Below, one piece after another: positions 22,690-32,629 of a stretch of DNA of 64,000 nucleotides. The stretch comes from Larix kaempferi (Eukaryota > Streptophyta > Pinopsida > Pinales > Pinaceae): the NCBI GenBank assembly GCA_027924585.1, contig BSBM01000823.1:377001-441000 (forward strand), read 5' to 3'. The translations under genes were made by a program, and so were the position numbers. Position 1 is the stretch's first letter; each line of letters opens with the position of its first letter. The notes below the pieces were generated by a model that worked only from the letters and a program-made list of their open reading frames with translations, searched no databases and was not told where the DNA came from.

Positions 22690-23743
22690 ATGAGTAGTCC
22701 ACAAAACAATGCATAGTGCTACAAGCATGTAGGTGGATTCGCATCGAGCTGAATGACCCATCAAATTTTGACAGCAAGACACACACTACCAAGCTTGTGG
22801 TAGAAGCGATTGAACAAATTGTGTTAGAGCATAAGATTACAACATTGGATTTCACTTTGGTAAAGACACTTGCAAGTTGGTGGGAAACACATAAGAATAT
22901 GTTACATTCATGGGAGGTGACGATAGAGATGCTTCAAACACTCTTCTTTCCAAACAATAGGGCTCCACCAACATACATCAATTCCATCCCTATTGAACTG
23001 TCTCTACAATTGAATGGTGATACTGGCCCACATTAGGGCATGTCGACAATTGTAAGGAACACTAGATAACACAGTGTTCCAATTCAACAATAGGTGCATA
23101 AATTTGTGCACACCTTAGAGGCATTACCAAAGAGCTAGTACAGATAGGTAGAAAGGTAAAAGCGGACAAACAATTACTCAGAACTACGGAATAGGTCTTG
23201 TGACACTTTCTGACTTTGTGGGGAGGATACATTGTTTGCAGGGGTGATTCAACCCATTTATCATTTCCCACAAATGGACTAGCCACAGAGTCTAACCGTA
23301 GGTTTTGTAGAGGTATACTTAACAAAAGCAGACCTCGCAAAGAAGCTCCAATAGTTTCAATTTGAGGAAACCAATGACCATTACATCATCCAGGACATTA
23401 ACGATACCAACAATGCAATGTATTACCATGAGCCACTATGTATGAAACAAGTTAATATTGGGGCTAAGGATGAGCCAAAATTAGCAGTTACAAGTGATTA
23501 CTAGGATGAACATACAGTCATAGAGATTGTAGCTTTTTTTTTAGAAGATGTTGATATGTTTCCATAAAGCTACACAGAAATGAAAGACGTGGATGGAGTG
23601 TTCGATGAGATGAAAATTGAATTGAGGCCACATGCCTTAGCAATAAAGAAAAGGTCATATAGAATGAACCCACACTATAAGGAGTAGGTGAATAAGGAAA
23701 TCGATAAAATTTTGGATGTTAGGTTGATCTTTCTAGCAAAGTC
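22690..23743 (+). pseudogene. Gypsy relic G3: gag joined to start of RT, no protease seen
   Basis: The open frame 22,716-23,036 has C-R-W-I-R-I-E-L-N-D-P and L-A-S-W-W-E-T-H-K-N-M-L, a plant gypsy gag signature. Past a stop it continues with H-K-F-V-H-T-L-E-A-L-P-K-S (~23,090). From ~23,440 the RT leader is visible: V-N-I-G-A-K-D-E-P-K-L-A, then E-M-K-I-E-L-R-P-H-A and Y-R-M-N-P-H-Y-K-E (~23,680). I find no protease between them, so gag and pol seem joined by a deletion. The RT is cut at 23,743 by the copia element C2 and resumes at 29,847. Upstream lies the left inverted-repeat arm. Confidence 0.7.
23739..23743. repeat. Target-site duplication of C2, left copy
   Basis: AAGTC directly before the left LTR is repeated exactly at 29,842-29,846 directly after the right LTR. 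Confidence 0.9.
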
Positions 23744-24467
23744 TATAAAATTAGTCACAACAGATCTAATGAACAAGTAAATCAATCACAATAGATGAAA
23801 CTCATAAAAATGGTGTAAAAACTGTGCAAAACATGCATCAGTACTCAATATTTCAATAAGGGTGAATGATTACAATAAAATACAGTAACAATGACTGAGC
23901 AATTCGAATTCACTGAATGGAGTAGCTTGACTCCAACTAGGAGTCCTCATCATCAATCAATTGTGGTCATCAATACACAAGAACCAGTCATCCAGGTGTC
24001 AATCTGAGTCTAACTAAGTGTAACATGTGTAACTGAAGTGTGTAGCACTAATATAGGGAAGTGGGATCAGTGGAGGGCGCATGGGAGGCTAACTGAAGTC
24101 AGAACAAGTCATCTAGTCAATCTAGAGGTCCAATGGAGTGAAACAATCAGTCGGGAGTGAAACTAGCCTCAAATCAGGGAGAATCAGAGCTACCTGAGTG
24201 TAACTAAAGTGGAACTATAGTGGTAGGTGAAGAAGTGTGCCCTTCTCTGGCAGTAGGTGAGAAGTGGGTGCCTTCTTGACTAGGAGGGCTAATGAATTGA
24301 TGTAAGAAGCTCCCGGGTGCTAGAATAAGGTGGCTAAGGTGGCTAAGGTGTTGGAGGCATCAACCTGGTGACTGGGATGCATGCAAAGTGCATGGAAACC
24401 CTAGAATTTGCATGCAAACCCTTATTGCATGCCAGATCCTGAAAAAGATGATATGGATATCCGAACA
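23744..24467 (-). repeat. C2 3' LTR (724 bp)
   Basis: It is closely similar to 29,106-29,841. The plus-strand start is TATAAAATT instead of TGTAAAATT, and the end is CCGAACA. It carries a 10-bp GGTGGCTAA-type duplication near 24,330 and lacks a ~23-bp CATTCGAAT duplication found in the other LTR. Confidence 0.95.
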
Positions 24468-24480
24468 CCCCCCCTCAAGA
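24468..24480 (-). promoter_or_regulatory. C2 polypurine tract
   Basis: Minus-strand sequence TCTTGAGGGGGGG immediately precedes the 3' LTR. The run of seven G residues is typical of plus-strand primers. Confidence 0.8.
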
Positions 24481-24643
24481 TAGACTATGATGTGCAAAAA
24501 AGAATGTGGGGCCCTAGTAACTAAGACCAAAGGTCACCCCAATACAATAATCCAGAAAAAAATGCTGAAAATAAACTAAGTGAGGAAAGAGGGAAAACCC
24601 AGTGGCAAGAAAGCCACCCCTCAAGCTAAAGCATAATAATGGA

Positions 24644-26400
24644 TCAATCTGTCTCCACCATGGTGGAACTCACCCCCAACAGTGAATGAAGGTAAGAGAA
24701 CTTCTTCTGAGTGAAGCTCTTGTTGAATATGTCTGCAATTTGATCATCAGTAGGGCAATATTGTAGAATGATGGTGCAATCATGCACCAACTGTCGAATG
24801 TAATGCATATGAATCTCAATGTGTTTGGTCCTCTACCGCTGAATTGGATCTGTGGAGATCTTGATAGCACTTTGATTTTCACAAAATAGGACAGTCGAAG
24901 TAGTGCCACCAAAACCAAACTCGGAAAGAATACCCTGCAACCAAACTGCCTAAATGCAGGCATTGACTGCCCCTTGATACTCTGCCTCTACTGAAGAAAG
25001 TGCAATGGCTGTCTGCTTTTTGATGGACCAGCAAATAGCACCATGACCAATCATTAAAACATAATTGGAAGTGGACTTCCGATCAATGCTATCACTTGCC
25101 CAATCTGAATCAGTAAAACCAATGAAATCAAGCTCAAAATCTGCAGCATAATGCATGCCAAAATGTTTCATACCTTGCACATACTGCAAGATCCGCTTGG
25201 CTTCCTGCCAATGAATATCATGGGGCTGCTGCATATATATTGACACGGCACTCACAACATATGAAATATCAGGCCTTGAGTGTGTCAAATAAAGTAGTGA
25301 ACCAATCAACTGTCGATACATACTGCAATCTGCAAGCAGTGTAGAATCTCCCTCTTCAAGACTGATTCCTGAGAGGAATGGGAATGGGGCTGCCTTACAT
25401 TCAACCATATTAAACTTCAATAACAGGTCGGAAGCATATTTTTGTTGAGATATAATGATTCCATCAAAATTTTGAGCTATCTCCAAGCCCAAAAAGTGAC
25501 TCAGCAAGCCCAAATCGCTCATGTCAAAAGCTAGATTTAGGGCAGTTTTTAGCTTGTTTATTGAAGTAAGAGTGCTACTAGTAATGAGAAGATCATCAAA
25601 ATAAAGTAAAATAACCAACAAATTACCTTTAACTCACTGAAGATACACATTCAGATCAGATTTGCATCTTTGTAAATTCTGAGAAAGAAGGAAGGAGTCC
25701 ATCTTTGCGTACCAAGCTCTTGGGGCCTGTTTTAACCCATACAAAGATTTCTTCAAGCTGCAAACTAATGATGGATCTGATGTGTAGCCCTCTGGCTTCT
25801 GCATATATACCTCTTCAGCAAGGTCTCCATGTAGAAATGCACTCTTCACATCCATGTGGTGCACTTCCAGTGCTTGGATGCGGAAATAGCCAAAACAAGG
25901 TGGATGGAATCCATCTTTGCAACCGGTGCAAAGGTATCAGTGTAGTCCACTACTTGGACTTGGTAGAAACCTTTTGCCACCAACCTTGCTTTGTATTTTC
26001 TGATAGATCCATCAGAAGCGACTTTCGTGTGGTAGACCCATTTACACTTCACTAATTTTCTTCCAGGTGGAAGAGAAACCAGCTCCCATGTATTGTTCTT
26101 TTGAAGAGAACTGTACTCTTCATCCATGGCACTTTTCCATCTCGGATCTCGGTGGGAAGAATAGTATGATGTGGGATCTGAACTAGTGATCAAATAACAA
26201 ATCTCAAGAAGTAATGGGTCATAAATAGAAAGAGCCATACCTGCTCTTTGAAAGTCTGCTCTTGTTCGTCTCGGATCAGCAGGATTTCCAAGGTTTGAAC
26301 CAGCAGATTGAAGAGTGTTTTGGGCCCACTTTGGTAACTAAGGAGGATCATAATGGTCAGATTCTGAACCTGATATGTCATGATCATCATGTGTTGCTAA
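24644..26400 (-). pseudogene. C2 reverse transcriptase and RNase H
   Basis: RT begins in the segment 26,238-25,846 with W-K-S-A-M-D-E-E-Y, K-A-R-L-V-A-K-G-F and F-A-P-V-A-K. After a frame change near 25,860 it continues at 25,864-25,634 (M-D-V-K-S-A-F-L-H-G, Y-G-L-K-Q-A-P-R-A-W) and 25,621-24,950. The palm motif reads L-Y-F-D-D-L-L, with Phe where Val is usual and both Asp present. RNase H follows with G-F-T-D-S-D-W and the Glu in S-V-E-A-E-Y. A TAG at ~24,950 interrupts it, after which E-N-Q-S-A-I-K-I-S and the H-Y-I-R-Q-L-V tail continue to a TGA at 24,644. Because catalytic residues are retained, this copy decayed recently compared with its neighbours. Confidence 0.92.
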
Positions 26401-26580
26401 AATATCAGAAATATCAGAACTCATACCTTCATTATCGCTGCATGGATCTTCTTCTGGTGAAGGCAGTCAAACGACAGTTTCTTCCTCGACTAGTTGCAAT
26501 TCTTGAAGCAGTTCTTCAAATTGCACACTGCGCTCTATGGATATCTTTTTAGATATGATATCCATGAGTTTATATGTTTT
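26401..26580 (-). other. C2 linker between integrase and RT, damaged
   Basis: This is the variable region after the integrase C-terminal fold. It contains acidic, serine-rich coding remnants in more than one frame and no recognisable domain. Confidence 0.5.
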
Positions 26581-28723
26581 TTATTCTTCCCCATATCCTA
26601 TCAATATGCACTCAATACTTTTTGGATCCAAAGATCGTCTCTTCTTGGAAGGAGTTCTAGCCCATGCAATAGAGCCAAAAACTCTCAAATTTGACACATC
26701 CGGTTTGTGACCAAACAATGCTTCAAAAGGAGTCATACCTTTCACGGATGAATGTGGAACATGGTTTTTGTATGTATGCAGCAACATTGATTGCTTCAAC
26801 CTAAATATTTTCAGCCAAACCTTTTGATTCAATCATGCATGTAGCCATCTCTTTCAGTGACCGATTTTTCCTTTCCGCTACACCGTTCTGCTGGGGTGTG
26901 TAGGGAACTGTATGTTGGATCTGAATTCTGCTTTGGGAACAAAGTTGCAGTAACTCAGCCTTAATATATTTTCCACCATTATCAGATCTAATAGCTTTGA
27001 TCTTGCTCTCAGTGGCAGTCTCAAAAGAAGCCTTAAAATTCTTGAATTTTCCAAGCACTTTTGACTCGATTTTGAGAAACAATACCCATGTAAAGCGGGA
27101 AAAATCATCAATAAATGTCAAAACATACCTTGAACCATTTAATGATGTATGGGGAAACGGACCACTGATATCAGAATGTATCAACCCCAAAACTATAGAA
27201 GCTCTGCTAGCTTTGCCATGGTCGAATCTGTGCTCGGGGTGCTTCCCAATAATGCAACCAGTGCATATTCCCTTCGAGGAATGGAGTTGTGGAAGACCAT
27301 CTACCATGGAATTGTTTGATAACAGCAGCAAATACTTATAATTAAGATGTCCAAATATTTCACGCCAAATCCTACTAACCTCATTACCATGTGTGCAAAG
27401 AACAGTGGGATTTGCAAGCGGAATAAAGTGTGAAAACTCATAGCATTTTGCAGTGTGGTTCGCCTTTCTGACTGCAACAAGTCTTCCACTTTTGATATCA
27501 GAAATTTCAACTGTATTAGGGCTGAATGTAACTTGCTTCAGTTCACTAGTGTGTGTCATTTGATACACAGAAAGAAGATTTGAAGCCAAGGAAGGAACAT
27601 AGAGAACATTCTGAAAGCTTCCATGATCTACATGAATCGTACCTTTGCCCTTTGAAGAATTTTTTGAGTCATCTCCCAAATGGATGGGGATGGATCTATT
27701 TGGATCAAATGAAGAAAAAGAATCAATGCTTGCATCCATATGATTCAATGCACCCGAATCTATCAAGAGAGTAGTGGGCTTCAAAACAGTTGCCATGAGT
27801 GCTTGTCCTCTTTCATGATCATCATTCCTATCCTTCTTCCTTGCACCATTAGGAAGAGTTATGTTGTTCTTTTCCAAAAGGAGGGCCATTTGATCTATAG
27901 TCTTCTTCATACATGAACTTTCAGGATGAAAGCCATGGTTGCAATAAGTACATTTAGATTTTTGGTTACCTTCTTTTCCCTTTTGCTTGAACTTCGAACT
28001 GGATGGTGCATCCATCTGTTTGCCTTTCTCTCTTTGCTTGTGAGGTTCAAATTTGGGCTTCTCCTTCTTTTGCTTTCCTTTATCATTCAAGATCTTGGGT
28101 CCTTGAACATATAGGGCTGAATCTTTGGAGCTTATGGACCCCATTTGAATAAACTTATCATGCTCTTTTCTGACGGACTCAATGAAGGAATTCAAGGTAG
28201 GCATCTTCCAATTCGGGGTAGTTAGCCGACCGGAATTGAAAGTAGAGACAATCATCGAATAATATTTACCAATCTTGCTGAGAATGGAGAGGATCAATTG
28301 CTTATCCTCTTTGATAACTCCACTGTTCTTCAACTGCATTTTCAAGTTCTTGAATTTTTTGAAGCATTCATTTATGGTCTCGAAATTCTCAGGACTAAGG
28401 GTAATCAATTCATTCTCTAATTGAAAAGCCCTAAGCTCGTCCTGCTTTCCAAATAGTGTTTCAAGTTGCTCCCATATAGCTTTTGGAGTCTTCAATCCAC
28501 TGAGATGGAAGTGAAGATCTTTGGAGATGGAGAGACAAAGAAGACCATAAGCTTCATCAAGCTTGTTGTAGTGTTTGGTTCTATCTGACAAGGTGTTTGG
28601 CTCCAATTCAAGACCAAGAGTGACTCGGTAGTAACCTTTTGAACGTAATATGATCTCCATATCATCTTTCCAATCAAAATAATTGAATGGGGTGAGGATA
28701 GGCTTTGAAGAAGAGTATTCCAT
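26581..28723 (-). pseudogene. C2 gag, protease and integrase
   Basis: The frame is open upstream to 28,783, but the ATG at 28,723 (M-E-Y-S-S-S-K-P-I-L) fits the usual start of copia gag, before the conserved F-D-W-K-D-D-M. Gag includes a UBN2-type region (I-W-E-Q-L-E-T-L-F) and a CCHC knuckle, C-T-Y-C-N-H-G-F-H-P-E-S-S-C. The protease L-L-I-D-S-G-A follows. The GAG-pre-integrase is I-W-R-E-I-F-G-H-L. The integrase triad is complete: D in H-S-D-I-S-G, D in R-S-D-N-G-G, E in N-G-V-A-E-R-K-N. The frame ends at 26,801. A +1 shift continues the integrase in 26,832-26,581 with T-P-F-E-A-L-F-G-H-K and I-L-I-G-Y-G. The 640-codon uninterrupted stretch is the longest coding run in the window. Confidence 0.93.
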
Positions 28724-29093
28724 TGTTAGGAGCAAGTGCACACTGATGTAGAAATGCTTGCAAGAGCAAAGTAGCGAATGCAATTGATGGAGACAATAAC
28801 CTGCAAATCACAATAAAACCAAGAACAATGAGGTCGAACAATCCACCCTTTTAGAGTTGCATCACACTTGGGATTGGATATCAAGCAATGTTGAATGGGT
28901 CCAATGTATCAGTTCCAGGATTTATGTGGAAACTCAAGCTTCTGGAGTGGTATTGGAAGTATTTTCAAGCTTTGCATGCACAGGAGTGAATGCCCTTGAG
29001 ATCTTTCATGCCAAAACTTTGTAATTTTTGAGCAAATTCACTCAAATCTTCTTGTAGAAACACCTGTAGAAAAGAGATCTTGTCCTTGCAATG
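28724..29093 (-). other. C2 5' untranslated leader
   Basis: About 370 bp between the primer site and the gag start. No separate gene is seen. The frame from gag is open here for 20 codons, so a slightly longer N-terminus is possible. Confidence 0.6.
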
Positions 29094-29105
29094 GCTCTGA
29101 TACCA
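29094..29105 (-). promoter_or_regulatory. C2 primer-binding site (initiator tRNA-Met)
   Basis: Minus strand TGGTATCAGAGC directly next to the 5' LTR, identical to the site of C1. Confidence 0.95.
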
Positions 29106-29841
29106 TGTAAAATTAGTCATAGCAGATCTAATGAACAAGTAAATCAATCACAATAGATGAAACTCAAAAAAATGGTGTAAAAACTGTGCAAAACATGCAT
29201 CAGTATTCAATATCCCAGTAAGGGTGAATGATTACAATAAAATATAGTAACAATGACTAAGCAATTCGAATTTCCTAAGGAGGTCATTCGAATCATTGAA
29301 TGGAGTAGCTTGACTCCAACTAGGAGTCCTCATCATCAATCAGTGGTGGTCATCAATGCACAAGAACCAGTCATCCAGGTGTCAATCTGAGTCTAACTGA
29401 GTGTAACATGTGTAACTGAAGTGTGTAGCACTGATATAGGGAAGTGGTCTTAGTGGAGGGCGCATGGGAGGCTAACTGAAGTTAGAACAAGTCATCTAGT
29501 CAATATGGAGGTCCAACGGAGTGAAACAGTCAGTCGGGAGTGAAACTAGCCTCAAATCAGGGAGAATCGGAGCTAACTAAGTGTAACTAAAGTGGAACTG
29601 CAGTGGTAGGTGAAGAAGTGCACCCTTCTCTGGCAGTAGGTGAGAAGTGGGTGCCTTGCTGACTAGGAAGGCTAATGAACTAATGTAAGAAGCTCTCGGG
29701 TGCTAGAATAAGGTGGCTAAGGTGCTGGAGGCATCAACCTGGTGATTGGGATGCATGCAAAGTGCATGCAAACCCTAGAATTTGCATGCAAACCCTAATT
29801 GCATGCAAGATCCTGAAAAAGATGATGTGGATATCCGAACA
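29106..29841 (-). repeat. C2 5' LTR (736 bp)
   Basis: Plus-strand ends are TGTAAAATT and CCGAACA. It is closely similar to the left LTR and is followed by the second AAGTC. Confidence 0.95.
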
Positions 29842-29957
29842 AAGTCGTCAAAACGGAGCAGTCTAATTGTGATACAGACAAGAAAAGAAGTGAAACTTGT
29901 GTCTATGTTGATTGTCGTAGACTTAATGAGGCATGTATATGACCCATTTCTGACCCC
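29842..29957 (+). pseudogene. Gypsy relic G3: RT continuation after C2
   Basis: The first five bases (AAGTC) are the right copy of the target duplication. The following sequence reads V-K-T-E-Q, then C-V-Y-V-D-C-R-R-L-N-E-A and D-P-F, the RT fingers motif [C-V-D-Y-R-R-L-N-x-A]. It continues the RT leader that stops at 23,743. The reading breaks off at ~29,957, where a copia relic begins across a patch of microhomology. Confidence 0.75.
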
Positions 29958-31087
29958 GTGAAGTTTTGGAGGTGGTAGGGAATGAGCCATGGCCTTTCAC
30001 ATATAAATTTTTGAAATATCATTGGCTCCAAATGGATAAGGAAGATAAGAAAAAAGAGCACAGCTTCCCCTTGATGGCATCATCCCATATGCTTATCAAC
30101 TTTTCATTCCCAATGATCCATGTAAGTTTGGATTGGATTAAGGATGCCACTTCTTTTCATAATTTCCATATCTATGATCCTCTTTTCGCCTCCAATAGGA
30201 GATCCAAGCATTTTTCTTGCTACAATTAAAATACATCTTAAGCAAGACTTGTTTCCACCAATTGAACTTAATAGTTATTAAACACCATAAAACCTTTTCC
30301 CTCATTGCCATGTTCATTAGAGTTGGATATTTTATTCCTGGACCTCTCACCACGAACCTCGCTTTGTACTTCTCTATGCTTCCATCAATCGCATGCTAGA
30401 TCTTGAAGAGGCATCTAGAAGTCACCACTAACTTCCCCTCCAATCTAGGCACAATGTCCCAAAATTCATTCTTCATGGAAATGTACTCCTCCACCATGGC
30501 ATACCTCCAAGCATGCTGGAAGGATACCTCCTGAAAACTAGAAGGCTCAAAATATATCATGTTTCTCATCAATGCCATATAGTTCAGAAACTTCTTCAAA
30601 GGTTTTCTCTCCCTGAATGTTCCCCTAGGAGCCTCAACTTGATCATGAGCATCCCTCAATGTCTGAGTGAACCATGGGGGTCTCTTGACATAAGTGGCAG
30701 GAGCTAGTTGCTCCTCCTCTGCATTTGAAGGATTATACCCCGAACTGGAAGTCATTGGTGAACCTGGATCAACCTTTTGAGCTCACTAATAATGGCTCAT
30801 GAGACTTCCTGGATGCAAAGTGTTCCTCGAACTTTACATCCATGCTTACAATTGTCTTCCTCTCTCTTGGAATATAGATATTGTAAGCCATTTCAGGCCC
30901 CATGAAAATTTGGAGGTGGAAGGGAATGAGGCATGCCCTTTCACATATGGATTTTTGAAATATCATCGACTGCACAAACTCCAAATCAAAAAAATAAAAC
31001 CCTTACTGTTGATATTTATCCTGTTACAACTGATCTACCCACTGTAAACCCTTGAGAGTCCCAATCAAAAGAGATGCTCTAATACCA
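29944..31087 (-). pseudogene. Copia relic C3a: scrambled integrase tail and RT start
   Basis: Recognisable minus-strand pieces are I-P-R-E-R-K-T-I-V-S-M-D-V-K-F (30,870-30,830, end of integrase region) and F-W-D-I-V-P-R-L-E-G-K (~30,440, RT entry). S-I-E-K-Y-K-A-R-F-V-V-R-G follows near 30,360. The same words occur in order in the plus-strand relic C3b, so both belong to one family. Gag, protease and most of RT are missing, and ~85 bp (29,944-30,030) is repeated at 30,888-30,975. A degenerate tRNA-Met primer site (TGGTATTAGAGC on the minus strand) at 31,076-31,087 joins the LTR-like sequence to the right. It is a deletion-scrambled copy. Confidence 0.65.
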
Positions 31088-31600
31088 TGAACTTCCTTAC
31101 ATAGCAGCATTCACACACATAGCAAGAAAATGAACAACATAAACATTAAATCATTTAACACATGCATGTACTCCTTCAAATCATCCTTTCATTAAATACT
31201 TCAAAGCTTATAAGGGAACCTCCACTACCGTGGTAAATTACTGCAGTACAATACACCCAAACAAAGAAAAAATTCAACAGACTTACAAGACAAATCTGCC
31301 CACCAAAGCTGAAGAAAAATCCCCACAGAAATCGAGAAAAAATGTTGCAGCCCTACTGTCCGGTATCCACCTGTCTATCCGGATACATAGACATGCTCTA
31401 TACTATGGTATAGACCTATTCATATCAAAAGGAGAGAATTCATAGATTGTAAAAAAGGGTTTTGAACCCTAGGAAAATGCTTAAGAACCCTAGAAAGAAT
31501 TGCATGGCCAAAAGAAGGGTCTTGTTGTTTAAAATTTACCTGAGACTAGAGTAGAGATTGAACAAATCCAATCCATTCATAAAAACTACAAATGTGCAAA
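31088..31600 (-). repeat. C3a 5' LTR-like sequence, right border uncertain
   Basis: It starts TGAACTTCC immediately after the degenerate primer site. Its reverse complement shares an ordered series with the LTR of C3b at 36,240-36,954: GGACAGGT-like, GGTGGGCAGATTT-like, TTTGTTTGGGTGTA, and GGTTCCCTTATAAGCTTTGAA-like words. I cannot place its outer end. Confidence 0.5.
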
Positions 31601-32629
31601 GTAGCACATCAATAGCAAAATGAGCATCATTGCTAGGATTAGCACAAGATTATATCAAAATCAAATCACAACCAAAACACCATTTCCATATTTTGAAATA
31701 TCAAAGTACATACCAATGAATTCATTACACCATCTTTCTTGTGGTGTTAGAAACAAGGACTCTTTACATTAAAACTATATACTAGATAAAGTAGTTCATT
31801 GCAATCAGTATCAGGCCCACCTAAAAATAGTTGTAAAGGTGCCTTGAATTTAGCAAGAATGATGGTGAACATAGTTATGAGATAACTTCACTGTTGGCTC
31901 CAGTTCTAACAATATTTCAACAAAATAGATAAATTCATAAATATTGTAGAAATTAATGAGAAACATAACATGGTACTAGTTGAAGAGAATGGCATACCTA
32001 TATCATCCAAATATGGTCTCATATATCCAATACTATTTCTAGGTTAGGGTGTTAAATATATTGCACAAACTAGATTTCTTTGAGAACAGTTTGAGCTTTC
32101 ATATCAAGAGCATCAATTCAGACTTTGAACTCCTTATATTCTCTCTAGAAATGATAGCAGACTGCCAGACACATAGTTAGTATAATTACCAAAATGTCAA
32201 AGAATCAACATACAAGTAATTACATAAAGGAATAGGAAATATATTCTCTCTCATCTACTTTACTTTCTTGATATATGAATTCTTTTGCAATAAGGATTGC
32301 CTAGAGAACTTTTAACTAGTCCCCGAATTTCTAGGAAGTGGACCAGCCCACTATCAATGCACTTGGTTCTCTGATTCATAATGAAAAGGAATACACATTT
32401 TCCCTGAACAAGACTACAAAAGGATTGCATGGAAAGGATTGTTATTTGTGTACTAAATGGTTGATGCTTTACAGATGATCATTAATTTACTACAAAGTTC
32501 TATGTTTTAATTTTTTTGCATCTAATTCACGATTTTGCATGCTTCTTTGAATATATATGCATCAATATATATAAAATTGTATATTATATAAAAAACAATA
32601 TTAATGCTCTGCCTTCAATGTCTGTTGGA
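31601..32629. other. Unassigned AT-rich interval
   Basis: About 1 kb with no gene I can support. Weak copia-like wording appears near 32,080-32,160 on the minus strand but is too short to assign. It may be more of the C3a LTR or the remains of the gypsy G3 3' region. Confidence 0.3.

Larger units (their letters stand above)
23744..29841 (-). mobile_element. Complete Ty1/copia retrotransposon C2, best-preserved element in the window
   Basis: LTRs of 724 and 736 bp, a tRNA-Met primer site, a polypurine tract, and gag-PR-IN-RT-RNase H on the minus strand are all present. A perfect 5-bp AAGTC target duplication flanks the element, which lies inside the RT of gypsy relic G3. Only one or two frameshifts (near 26,820 and 25,860) and a few stops interrupt the polyprotein. 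All three integrase and both RT catalytic residues can be read. The left LTR start is TA rather than TG, a point change against the right copy. Confidence 0.95.

Noticed and set aside
24670-24963. 97-codon minus-strand open frame
   Set aside because: The real C2 RNase H tail is in another minus frame over the same bases (E-N-Q-S-A-I-K, H-Y-I-R-Q-L). This frame is its shadow.
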